35,209 bases of DNA from Polaromonas sp. GTDB lineage: Bacteria; Pseudomonadota; Gammaproteobacteria; Burkholderiales; Burkholderiaceae_C. The position numbers were made by a program, and so were the translations under genes. Below the pieces are notes generated by a model that was given only the letters and a program-made list of their open reading frames with translations, was not told the DNA's origin and did not search any database. Where the stretch lies: the NCBI RefSeq assembly GCF_030682935.1, contig NZ_JAUXNA010000090.1, positions 1 to 35,209 of the forward strand, written 5' to 3'. Positions 23,798 to 31,421 of the stretch are shown here, in pieces. Each line of letters starts with the position of its first letter. Positions within the stretch are counted from its first letter, which is position 1.

Positions 23798-24691
23798 ATG
23801 ACCCACAACAGCGGAAATATCGACGATTTCGGGATGGACACCATCTCGCTGGCGGGGCCTCTTGAGGCCAAGCTCAAGGCCGTGCGGGAGGCCGGCTTCA
23901 CGCAAATCATGCTGGCCGCCAGAGACCTGGTGGGCCACCCCGACGGCATGGAAGCGGCCGTGGCGGCCGTGCGTGCCAGCGGCCTGCGCGTCACCGGCTT
24001 TCAGGTGCTGCGCGATTTTGAGGGACTCACCGGCCACCTGCACGCCTACAAGATGGACATTGCCAAGTCCATGCTGGAAATGTGCCATGCCCTTGGCTGC
24101 CACCTGTTGCTGATCTGCTCCTCCACGTCCGTGCATGCCACGGGCGACACGAAGGCGCTGGTCAAGGACTTGCGCAAGCTGGCCATGCTGGCCATTCCGA
24201 TGAACATCAAGATCGCTTACGAAGCCTTGTCGTGGGGCCGCACGGTCAATGAATTTCCGCAGGCCTGGGACATCATTTGCCAAGCCGACATGCCCAATCT
24301 TGGCTTGGGTTTTGACTCGTTTCACATGTTTGCCACCAACACCGCGCTGGACGAGCTGGACATTCTGGACCCGCAGAAAATATTCCTGGTGCAGCTGGCC
24401 GACTTCATGTGGACCGAGATCAAGTCGGTCGAGGAACGCATCGCCACCGCCCGGCATTTCCGGGTGTTTCCGGGCGAGGGCGTGCACAGCGAAGCACTCG
24501 CGTCCCTGGTGAGCAAGCTGCACAGCCTGGGTTACCGGGGCGACTACAGCTTCGAAGTGTTCAACGACGACTACCAGCAAATGCCTTTGCCCACCGTCGC
24601 GCAACGCGCCTGGCGTTCGGCCCAGTGGCTGGGCGAGGATGTGCTGCGGCGCTCGGTGCCGCTGCCCAACAAGATCCGGCTGAAGCGCTGA
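23798..24691 (+). CDS. quiC: 3-dehydroshikimate dehydratase, QuiC/AsbF-type TIM barrel
   Basis: This 297-residue TIM barrel (AP-endonuclease 2/xylose isomerase-like) converts 3-dehydroshikimate to protocatechuate. Metal ligands expected from QuiC-type enzymes are visible in order: Glu142 (YEALSWGR), Asp173 (GFDSFHMF), Gln199 (LVQLADF) and Glu253 (SFEVFND). The SWGR motif after the first ligand is characteristic. It starts 16 bases after the HPPD-like gene and is followed by the PcaB-like gene, all on one strand. The order HPPD-like then barrel is the reverse of the fused Pseudomonas QuiC. The assignment is strengthened by neighbouring aroQ and the dehydrogenase. Confidence 0.85.
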   Translation: MTHNSGNIDDFGMDTISLAGPLEAKLKAVREAGFTQIMLAARDLVGHPDGMEAAVAAVRASGLRVTGFQVLRDFEGLTGHLHAYKMDIAKSMLEMCHALGCHLLLICSSTSVHATGDTKALVKDLRKLAMLAIPMNIKIAYEALSWGRTVNEFPQAWDIICQADMPNLGLGFDSFHMFATNTALDELDILDPQKIFLVQLADFMWTEIKSVEERIATARHFRVFPGEGVHSEALASLVSKLHSLGYRGDYSFEVFNDDYQQMPLPTVAQRAWRSAQWLGEDVLRRSVPLPNKIRLKR

Positions 24692-24731
24692 ACGGCTGGG
24701 TTGTTGATTCACTGACCCGGACGGCCATCGC

Positions 24732-25907
24732 ATGAGCAGTTTTTTCCAAGGTTTCTTGTCCACCTCCGACGTTCTGGAGGTCTTCAGCGAGCGCAGCTTT
24801 CTGGCGGCCTTGCTGCGCTTTGAGGCTTCGTTGGCGCGCGCCCAGGCCAGCGCCGGGTTGATCCCCGAAGCGGCGGCACAGTCCATCATCGGCACCTGCA
24901 AGATCGAGCTGTTTGACGTAGCCAAAATCGTGCGCGAAAGCGCGCGGGCCGGCGACATGGTCACGCCCCTGGTCAAAAGCCTTGGTGAAACCGTGGGCCT
25001 TTTCAATCAGGAGGCCGCTTCTTTTGTTCACTTTGGCAGCACCAGCCAGGAGGCGATCGATACCGCGCTGGCGCTGGTAACCCGCCATGCGCTGAGCCTG
25101 ATTGAAGCCGACGTGCGTCAGGCGGTGGCGGTGCTGCTGGCGCTGGCCGAGCGCCATGCCGCTGATCCGGTGCTGGAGCGCACCCTGATGCAGCCGGCCT
25201 CGGCTACCAGCTTTGGGTTGCTCTGCGCGGCTTGGGCGGCGCCGCTGGTGCGCAGCCTGCAGCGGCTGCAGGTCAGTGGCGGGAATGCCTTGTGCCTTCA
25301 GTGGGGCGGCGCAGTGGGCATGCTGGCGCCCATGAAGGGCAGGGGCCCCGAAGTAATGGCGTGCATGGCGGCTGATCTGCAACTCAAAGCGCCGCTGTTT
25401 GGCGGGCCCACGCAGCGCGACGAATGGGCGGCGCTCGGCTGCGAGCTGGGTCTGCTGGTGGGCAACCTGGGAAAAGTCGCCAAAGACATTGCGCGCATGA
25501 GTCAGTACGAAGCGGGCGAGTTGTTTGAGCCGTCAGCGCCCGGGCGCGGCGGCGCGTCGGCCATGCCGCACACGCGTACCCCACGGGCCTGCATGACCGC
25601 GCTGGCAGCAAGCGCGCGGGCCCCGTTGCGGGTGGCGGCCCTGCTCGCGGCCATGCCGCAAGCGCATGAGCGCGCGCTGGGCCACTGGCAGGCGGAGCTG
25701 GCCGAATGGCCGGAGCTGCTGGTGTCGGCGCATGGCAGTGCGCGTGCCATGGCCCGGGCGCTTGCTGGCCTGCAGGTGGATACGCAGCGCATGCGGGCCA
25801 ATCTGGAGGGTCTGGGCGCGGGGTGGCCGCCCGCGCTGGCCGGGCAGGCGGCGGAACTGACGCGCGGCCAGGTGAAGGCGCTGACTGCGCTGGCAACCCT
25901 TGATTAA
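24732..25907 (+). CDS. PcaB-like fumarase/aspartase-superfamily protein
   Basis: This 391-residue all-helical protein of the superfamily that includes 3-carboxy-cis,cis-muconate cycloisomerase (PcaB) and adenylosuccinate lyase. Region C1 is intact (VHFGSTSQEAIDTA, about 99-112), as is QPASATSFGLLCA (about 154-166). The signature loop, normally GSSxMPHKRNP, reads GASAMPHTRTP (274-284): the catalytic Ser position is kept, but Lys and Asn are replaced by Thr. It lies between quiC and an oxidoreductase. PcaB serves the 3,4-cleavage pathway, yet no pcaGHCD is present here, so the substrate may differ. The Ala/Arg-rich C-terminal part is typical of PcaB. Confidence 0.8.
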   Translation: MSSFFQGFLSTSDVLEVFSERSFLAALLRFEASLARAQASAGLIPEAAAQSIIGTCKIELFDVAKIVRESARAGDMVTPLVKSLGETVGLFNQEAASFVHFGSTSQEAIDTALALVTRHALSLIEADVRQAVAVLLALAERHAADPVLERTLMQPASATSFGLLCAAWAAPLVRSLQRLQVSGGNALCLQWGGAVGMLAPMKGRGPEVMACMAADLQLKAPLFGGPTQRDEWAALGCELGLLVGNLGKVAKDIARMSQYEAGELFEPSAPGRGGASAMPHTRTPRACMTALAASARAPLRVAALLAAMPQAHERALGHWQAELAEWPELLVSAHGSARAMARALAGLQVDTQRMRANLEGLGAGWPPALAGQAAELTRGQVKALTALATLD

Positions 25908-25924
25908 CCCACTGTGAAGTAAGC

Positions 25925-27019
25925 ATGTCTTTAACCGATCCCTTTGTTGATTCCCGCGTTTTTCAGCTGGCCGTGGCCGGCGCGGGTGTGATTGGCCGCC
26001 GCCATATCGAACTGATCCAGGCCTGCCCGCGTACCCGTTTATGCACCGTGGTGGACCCGACCCCCGCCTCGGTGGAGTTTGCCGCCAGCCTCGGCGTGCC
26101 GCATTTTTTCAGCCTTCAGGACTTGTTGGCTCAGTCCCAAAACCAGCTGCCCGATGGCGTGATTCTGGCCACGCCCAATCACCTGCATGTGCCGGGCGCG
26201 CTGCTGTGCGCGCAGCACGGCGTGCCGGCGCTGATTGAAAAGCCGGTGGCCGACTCGCTGCAAGCGGGCCAGCAACTGGCCGATGCGCTGGCCAGGCAGT
26301 CCATGCCCATGCTGGTCGGGCACCACCGGCGGCACAGCAGCACGCTGCAGCTGGCGCGGCGCACCATCCAGTCCGGGCAGCTGGGCCGCGTCGTCACGGT
26401 CATGGGCAGCGCGCAGTTTTACAAGCCCGACAGCTATTTTGAGCAGGCCGCCTGGCGCAGGGAGGCGGGCGGTGGCCCCATCCTGATCAACCTGATCCAT
26501 GAAATGGACAACCTGCGCTACCTGTGCGGCGAAGTCGAGGCCGTGCACGCCGTCACCTCGAATGCGGTGCGGCAGTTCGCGGTCGAAGACTCGGTGGTCA
26601 TGACCCTGAAGTTTTCCAGCGGCGCACTGGGCACCTTCACGCTGTCCGACACGGTGGCGTCGCCGCGCAGCTGGGAGCAAACCTCGGGTGAAAACACCGC
26701 CTACCCGCGCTACCCGTCCGAGGACTGCTACTTTATCGCCGGCACGCAGGGCTCGCTGGCGGTGCCCACCATGCGCACCTGGTCCTATCCGCCGGATGGC
26801 CGGGAACCCGGCTGGGGCACGCCTTTTGTCGAGCAAACGCTGGCCCTCGCCGCCGTCGATCCGCTGGCGGCGCAACTCGATCACTTTTGCGATGTGATTG
26901 CGGGCCAGGCAGCGCCGATAATCACCGTGGCTGACGCCCTGCAAAGCCTGCGTACCGTGGAAGCGGTGCGCCGCTCGATAGCCACCGGACAAACCGTGGC
27001 GCTGCAGGATTTGCGCTGA
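25925..27019 (+). CDS. Gfo/Idh/MocA-family NAD(P)-dependent oxidoreductase
   Basis: This 364-residue cytoplasmic enzyme has an N-terminal Rossmann domain (GAGVIGRRH at 19-27) and the family EKP motif at 105-107 (IEKPVAD). The catalytic region reads [16 protein letters not shown] (183-198) with His192 and Asp195. Members oxidise sugars, polyols or, in LigC, a ring-cleavage semialdehyde. The sequence is not clearly LigC-like (longer, and with an EKP motif). Possible roles are quinate/polyol dehydrogenase or oxidation of the LigAB product. It sits 17 bases after the PcaB-like gene and 40 before aroQ. Confidence 0.85.
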   Translation: MSLTDPFVDSRVFQLAVAGAGVIGRRHIELIQACPRTRLCTVVDPTPASVEFAASLGVPHFFSLQDLLAQSQNQLPDGVILATPNHLHVPGALLCAQHGVPALIEKPVADSLQAGQQLADALARQSMPMLVGHHRRHSSTLQLARRTIQSGQLGRVVTVMGSAQFYKPDSYFEQAAWRREAGGGPILINLIHEMDNLRYLCGEVEAVHAVTSNAVRQFAVEDSVVMTLKFSSGALGTFTLSDTVASPRSWEQTSGENTAYPRYPSEDCYFIAGTQGSLAVPTMRTWSYPPDGREPGWGTPFVEQTLALAAVDPLAAQLDHFCDVIAGQAAPIITVADALQSLRTVEAVRRSIATGQTVALQDLR

Positions 27020-27059
27020 GCCCCGAAGGCACCCGCCACCCCACAGAAAGACACGCCGC

Positions 27060-27515
27060 ATGAAAACAGTCCTGGTCCTCAATGGCCCCAACCTCAACTT
27101 GCTGGGCACGCGCGAGCCCGCCGTGTACGGCTCGCAAACCCTGGCCGACGTGGAGGCGCTGTGCCTCAAGGCCTGCGCGGCCCACGGCCTGACGCTCGAC
27201 TTTCGCCAGAGCAACCACGAGGGCGTGCTGATCGACGCGATCCAGGAGGCCGGGCGCGCCCAGGCTGCCGGCACGCTGGCCGGCGTGGTGCTCAATGCCG
27301 GTGCCTACACGCACACCAGCGTGGCCCTGCATGACGCCATCAAGGGCGCAGGCGTGACGTTGATCGAGCTGCACATCAGCAACGTGCACGCGCGGGAGGC
27401 GTTCCGTCACCATTCCTACATTTCACCGGTCGCTAAAGCGGTGATGGCCGGGTTTGGCATCAAGGGCTACGGGCTGGCCATTGCCGGTCTGGCTGAGCTG
27501 ACGCAGCCCGCTTGA
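27060..27515 (+). CDS. aroQ: Type II 3-dehydroquinate dehydratase
   Basis: This 151-residue enzyme reversibly dehydrates 3-dehydroquinate to 3-dehydroshikimate. Motifs: [18 protein letters not shown] at 7-24, with the catalytic Tyr23 and Arg18; [12 protein letters not shown] near 79-90; and [20 protein letters not shown] near 102-121 with the active-site His. Type II enzymes serve either biosynthesis or quinate catabolism; as the last gene of the quinate/shikimate run it is probably catabolic here. Dodecameric in known relatives. It is followed by arfB on the same strand, probably by chance. Confidence 0.95.
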   Translation: MKTVLVLNGPNLNLLGTREPAVYGSQTLADVEALCLKACAAHGLTLDFRQSNHEGVLIDAIQEAGRAQAAGTLAGVVLNAGAYTHTSVALHDAIKGAGVTLIELHISNVHAREAFRHHSYISPVAKAVMAGFGIKGYGLAIAGLAELTQPA

Positions 27516-27538
27516 TCACCCCTTTCAGGCCCTGAGCC

Positions 27539-27949
27539 ATGCCGCCCAATAAATTTTTGGTGGACGAGCGCGAGGTGGAACTCAGCGCCATCCGGGCCCA
27601 GGGCGCGGGCGGGCAAAACGTCAACAAGGTGTCCAGCGCGGTGCACCTGCGCTTTGACATCAACGCCTCGTCGCTGCCCGAGGAGATCAAGGAGCGCCTG
27701 CTGGCCCTGAGCGACAGCCGCATCACCCAGGAGGGCGTGCTGGTGCTCAAGGCGCAGCAGCACCGCACTCAGGAGATGAACCGCGCCGATGCGCTGGCGC
27801 GGCTGCAGGAAGTGGTTGATTCGGTCTCGAACCCGCCCAAAGCCCGGCGCGCCACCAAGCCCACCTACGGCTCCCGGCAGCGCCGCCTTGAAAGCAAAAG
27901 CCAGCGCTCGGCCACCAAGGAGTTGCGTGGCAAGGTGAGCAAGGACTAA
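27539..27949 (+). CDS. arfB: Alternative ribosome-rescue factor B (GGQ peptidyl-tRNA hydrolase)
   Basis: This 136-residue protein releases nascent chains from stalled ribosomes. The RF1-like domain carries the catalytic GGQ in RAQGAGGQNVNKVSSAVHLR (about 19-38), and the C-terminus is a basic tail (RRATKPTYGSRQRRLESKSQ) that inserts into the mRNA channel, as in ArfB/YaeJ. Length is normal. Not functionally tied to the catabolic genes; it is a housekeeping gene in between. Confidence 0.94.
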   Translation: MPPNKFLVDEREVELSAIRAQGAGGQNVNKVSSAVHLRFDINASSLPEEIKERLLALSDSRITQEGVLVLKAQQHRTQEMNRADALARLQEVVDSVSNPPKARRATKPTYGSRQRRLESKSQRSATKELRGKVSKD

Positions 27950-27960
27950 GGCTCTGCGTT

Positions 27961-28065
27961 CAGTCGCTGGTGCGCAAGCTGCTTGACAACGCACTGCGCC
28001 ACAGTGCCGACTGGGCCCAGCCGCCTGATGTCACTGTCAGCGCAGAAGGGCCGGGCATCTCAATT
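27961..28065 (+). pseudogene. Relic of a sensor histidine kinase ATPase domain
   Basis: Just after arfB, one frame reads QSLVRKLLDNALRHSADWAQ, then PPDVTVSAEGPGI. LLDNALRHS is the N-box of histidine kinases and GPGI resembles the G1 box, but the spacing is shortened and the frame carries no upstream dimerisation region. It is squeezed between arfB and the end of the LysR gene. It looks like the remains of a deleted kinase gene. Confidence 0.5.
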
Positions 28066-28983
28066 CATGGGTGTAGTGACCCCCGCCAGCGCGGGCGCCA
28101 CCACCGCTTCGAGTTGTGCGCGCAACCAGCGATGGGCGACGTCCTGCTGGTAGCGAGCGTGCCAGATGGCATACACCGGCATGCTTGGGCAGGGTACTGG
28201 CGGCGGGCAACTGGCCAGGCCTTGCAGGGCATGGCGTGCCAGCAGACTGGGTGCAGTGGTCAGCAGCGGCGTGCCGCGCACAAAGGCGGGCAGGGCGCTG
28301 AAGCTGGGCACCATGACTGCGAACCGGCGGGCAATGCCCTTGGCGATCAGGTGTTGGTCCAGGTCCAGGCTGCGGCGCGGCTCATAGACCACGGTGGCGT
28401 GTCCGGCGGCCAGGTAATCCGCCTCGCTCTGTGGCGCGTCGCGCACGGCGGGGTCATAAAACACCCGGTACAGGTCTTCAAACAGGCGCTTTTGCACGAT
28501 GTCGCTGCCCTCGGGCGGGCGCGGGCTGATGACGAGCTGGCAGTCGTCGCTGCGCAGCATGTCCAGTCGTGGCACGGCCGAGGGAATGATGCGCAGGGAT
28601 ACGCCGGGAGCGGCTTGGCGCAGGCGTGCGGACAGCGCGGGCAGCAGCAGGTCGCGCTGGAAATCGTTGGCGGCAATCGTCAGGGTGGTGCGCCAGCGGC
28701 TGGGATCGAACTCGCCCGATTGGGCAAACTGCTGCAGCTGGCGCAGCAGTTCGCGCGCCTGGCCTGCCAGGTCTTCGGCCCGCGCTGTGGCCACAATGCC
28801 CCGGCCACTCTTGACGAACAGCGGGTCGCCGACGATGCCGCGCAGCTTGTCCAGCAAATGGCTCACGGCCGACTGCGTCACGCCGAGGCGTTGCGCCGCG
28901 GCTGTGATACTGCCGGTTTCCACCACAGCCACCAGCAGTTGCAGAAGGTGGGCATCCAAGTTTGACCAATCGAATTTGCTCAT
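28060..28983 (-). CDS. LysR-family regulator divergent from the dioxygenase genes
   Basis: This 307-residue LTTR has a winged helix at about residues 10-68 (GSITAAAQRLGVTQSAVSHL, then DPLFVKSGRGIV) and a substrate-binding domain from about residue 96. Divergent from ligA with 90 bases between the starts, the classical LTTR layout, so it probably controls the dioxygenase genes in response to an aromatic intermediate. ATG at 28983; no strong ribosome site. The effector cannot be read from sequence. Confidence 0.9.
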   Translation of the reverse strand: MSKFDWSNLDAHLLQLLVAVVETGSITAAAQRLGVTQSAVSHLLDKLRGIVGDPLFVKSGRGIVATARAEDLAGQARELLRQLQQFAQSGEFDPSRWRTTLTIAANDFQRDLLLPALSARLRQAAPGVSLRIIPSAVPRLDMLRSDDCQLVISPRPPEGSDIVQKRLFEDLYRVFYDPAVRDAPQSEADYLAAGHATVVYEPRRSLDLDQHLIAKGIARRFAVMVPSFSALPAFVRGTPLLTTAPSLLARHALQGLASCPPPVPCPSMPVYAIWHARYQQDVAHRWLRAQLEAVVAPALAGVTTPMN

Positions 28984-29010
28984 GAGTCATATGATCATTG
29001 ATCTGTTTAT
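28984..29010. promoter_or_regulatory. Candidate LysR operator between lysR and ligA
   Basis: Overlapping palindromes TCATATGA (28987-28994) and ATGATCAT (28991-28998), then TGATCTGTTTATC, lie in the short divergent gap. They have the AT-rich, interrupted-palindrome look of LTTR boxes. Exact T-N11-A spacing is not clear-cut. Confidence 0.4.
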
Positions 29011-29073
29011 CTTTGGCAATAGGCTGGGAATACTGCATGCCTGATCCACATCAAGCTTGTCAGGAGACAACCC

Positions 29074-29421
29074 GTGAGCAACCTACTACCGAAGATTCCC
29101 GGCACCACGCCGTTTGATGGCGAACAGGCCCGAAAAGGCTACGCGCTGAACAAGATGTGCTTTTCCTTCAATTCGGCGGACAACCGCAACGCTTTCAAGG
29201 CGGACGAAGAGGCTTACATGCGCCAGTACGGCCTGAATGAGCAGCAGGCCGCCGCCATCCGCGCGCGCAATGTGCTGCAGCTGATTGCAGCTGGCGGCAA
29301 TGCTTATTACTTGGCCAAGTTCGCCGGCATTTTTGGTCTGGACATGCAGGACATCGGTGCCCAGCAGACCGGGCTGAGCAAAGACGAATTCAAGGCCAGG
29401 CTCGTGGCCGCCGGCCAGTGA
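29074..29421 (+). CDS. ligA: Protocatechuate 4,5-dioxygenase alpha subunit (LigA/PmdA type)
   Basis: This 115-residue small subunit starts at a GTG at 29074 after AGGAGACAACCC. It carries the LigA pattern: IPGTTPFDGEQARKGYALNK at 8-27 and AAGGNAYYLAKFAGIFGLDM at about 71-90. LigA covers the active-site entrance of LigB in the heterotetrameric type II extradiol dioxygenase. It is somewhat shorter than the Sphingobium LigA (139 residues) but similar to Comamonas PmdA. It is followed by ligB after 28 bases. Extradiol cleavage between C4 and C5 gives 4-carboxy-2-hydroxymuconate-6-semialdehyde. Confidence 0.85.
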   Translation: MSNLLPKIPGTTPFDGEQARKGYALNKMCFSFNSADNRNAFKADEEAYMRQYGLNEQQAAAIRARNVLQLIAAGGNAYYLAKFAGIFGLDMQDIGAQQTGLSKDEFKARLVAAGQ

Positions 29422-29449
29422 ATCAACAACGACATCCAGGAGAACATAC

Positions 29450-30298
29450 GTGGCAAAACTCATAGGCGGCCTTGGCACGTCCCACATTCCGGCCATCGGC
29501 GGCGCGATTCACAACGGGCTGCAACAAGACCCGTACTGGAAACCGTTTTTTGACGGCTTTCCACCCCTCCGCGACTGGCTGGGCGAGAAAAAGCCCGACG
29601 TGGTGGTGATGTTCTACAACGACCACGGCCTGAATTTCTTTCTCGACAAGATGCCGACCTTCGCCGTGGGCGCCGCACCTGAATACAACAACGCCGATGA
29701 AGGCTGGGGCATTCCGACGCTGCCGCCGTTCAAGGGCGAGCTTGATTTGTCATGGCACATCATCAACACCTTGGTAGAGAAAGAATTCGACATCGTCACC
29801 TGCCAGGAAATGCTGGTGGACCACGCCTGCACGCTGCCGCTCAAGCTGTTCTGGCCAGAGGGCGATTGCCCGGTCACCGTGGTGCCGATCTGCATCAACA
29901 CCGTGCAGTTTCCGCTGCCCAAGCCGAACCGGGTGTATGCCATGGGCAAGGCCGTGGGCGAAGCCATCAAGGCGTGGGACAGCAGCAAGGCGGTCGCGGT
30001 GATCGCCTCGGGCGGCCTGTCGCATCAGCTCGACGGCGAACGGGCCGGCTTCATCAACAAGGAATTCGACCTTCAGTTCCTGGACAGTCTGGAGTCCAAC
30101 CCGGAGTGGATTAACCAGTTCAGCGTGCACGAACTGGTGGAAAAAACCGGCACCCAAGGCGTTGAACTGTTGATGTGGGTGGCGATGCGCGGTGCGCTGG
30201 CTGCGGCTGGTGGCGCCAGGGTGCGCCGGGTGACGGGAAATTACCATATCCCTATTTCCAACACGGCCACCGCCGTGCTGGCGCTGGAAACGGTCTGA
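29450..30298 (+). CDS. ligB: Protocatechuate 4,5-dioxygenase beta (catalytic) subunit (LigB/PmdB type)
   Basis: This 282-residue type II extradiol dioxygenase starts at a GTG at 29450 after CCAGGAG. Iron ligands by alignment with LigB (His12, His61, Glu242) are His12 (GLGTSHIPAIG), His59 (FYNDHGLN) and Glu239 (GVELLMW); the acid/base His195 corresponds to His192 (GGLSHQLDGERAG). The close fit supports ring cleavage of protocatechuate or a near relative such as gallate. LigC, LigI, LigJ and LigK do not follow in the window, so the rest of the pathway must lie elsewhere. Confidence 0.9.
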   Translation: MAKLIGGLGTSHIPAIGGAIHNGLQQDPYWKPFFDGFPPLRDWLGEKKPDVVVMFYNDHGLNFFLDKMPTFAVGAAPEYNNADEGWGIPTLPPFKGELDLSWHIINTLVEKEFDIVTCQEMLVDHACTLPLKLFWPEGDCPVTVVPICINTVQFPLPKPNRVYAMGKAVGEAIKAWDSSKAVAVIASGGLSHQLDGERAGFINKEFDLQFLDSLESNPEWINQFSVHELVEKTGTQGVELLMWVAMRGALAAAGGARVRRVTGNYHIPISNTATAVLALETV

Positions 30299-30388
30299 CT
30301 GCGACGGGCGGTGCACTTGCTGGCCGTCAGCACGCGCAGCTGCCCGGGAGGGTGCCATCTTTCAATGGCTATTGAATACAGCGGGGTT

Positions 30389-30444
30389 GGTATATACCCT
30401 TAAATTGGCGGTTTGTCGTTGATGAATGCCAATTAATGTATACA
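30389..30444. promoter_or_regulatory. Candidate GntR/FCD operators
   Basis: GGTATATACC (30389-30398) is a perfect 10-base palindrome and TGTATACA (30437-30444) a perfect 8-base one, 48 bases apart. FadR-type GntR regulators often bind TNGTATACNA-like sites. They lie in the 275-base gap upstream of the GntR gene. That gap contains no gene I can support. Confidence 0.5.
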
Positions 30445-30573
30445 CTCCGTATCCATGAATGGCTGGAATTCGTTTTTGATCCTTGGGCTCCGGGTCTGCA
30501 TTGATGACCCGGCTCCAGGCATGGCGAAGCCCTCGCCCGTGACCCTGGTGCTTCGGTTTACTTGAAGCGGGCC

Positions 30574-31350
30574 ATGGGAATTCAATCAGACCCTCCCACT
30601 GCCGAGATGCCGGAAGAAGGCGGCTCGCAGGTCGTCAAGGCCCAGCTCAAGCTGCGCGAAATGATTCTGGCCGGAGAGTTGTCCGGCGGCGCGCGTATTG
30701 CCGAACTCTCGATTGTCGAAAAGCTGGGCGTCTCGCGCACACCCATCCGTGCCGCGCTGATGCGGCTGGAGCAGGAAGGTCTGCTGGAGGCCTTGCCCAA
30801 CGGCGGTTACGCGGTGCGCACGTTCTCGGAACGTGACGTGGCAGAAGCCATCGAGTTGCGCGGCACCATCGAGGGCATGGCCGTGCGGCTGGCCGCAGAG
30901 CGCGGCGTGGCGCCCGTGGTGCTGGCAGAAGCCCACGAGTGCCTGCACCAGATCGATGACCTGCTGCGCGAGGTGGCGCTCAACGACGAGGCCTTTTCGC
31001 GCTATGTGGTGCTTAATGAAAAATTTCACGACCTGCTCGGTGAGTTGTCGGGCAGTCAGTTCATGGCGCGTGAACTTGAACGCGTCGGCAGTCTGCCGTT
31101 TGCATCGCCGTCGGGCTTCGTGGTGGTGCAGGCCAATTCGCCGCAGGCGCGCGACATGCTCGTCGTAGCGCAGGACCAGCACTGCCAGGTGCTGGACGCC
31201 ATTGAAAACCGTGAGGGCGCGCGTGCCGAAGCCATCATGCGCGAACACTCCCGCCTGGCGCAGCGCAACCTGCGCGAAGCGGTGCGTAACCCCCGGCACG
31301 GCCAGATGCCCGGCGTGCGCCTGATCCGCAAGCCAAGCAGAAACGAATGA
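30574..31350 (+). CDS. GntR-family regulator, FadR/FCD subgroup
   Basis: This 258-residue protein has a winged helix (about 24-85: KLREMILAGELSGGARIAEL, EKLGVSRTPIRAALMRLEQE) and an all-helical FCD ligand domain (about 95-225) with AIELRGTIEGMAVRLAAERG and metal-type His residues (EKFHDLL, REHSRLAQRNLREA). FCD regulators sense organic acids. The ATG at 30574 is preferred to a TTG at 30562; the ribosome site is weak. Stands just upstream of transporter 2, which it probably controls. Confidence 0.88.
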   Translation: MGIQSDPPTAEMPEEGGSQVVKAQLKLREMILAGELSGGARIAELSIVEKLGVSRTPIRAALMRLEQEGLLEALPNGGYAVRTFSERDVAEAIELRGTIEGMAVRLAAERGVAPVVLAEAHECLHQIDDLLREVALNDEAFSRYVVLNEKFHDLLGELSGSQFMARELERVGSLPFASPSGFVVVQANSPQARDMLVVAQDQHCQVLDAIENREGARAEAIMREHSRLAQRNLREAVRNPRHGQMPGVRLIRKPSRNE

Positions 31351-31421
31351 CCGGTGTGAAATAACCCGTCTCAACACCGGACAGCCGGCAACAATAACCT
31401 TTCAATTTTTTGGAGACAACC

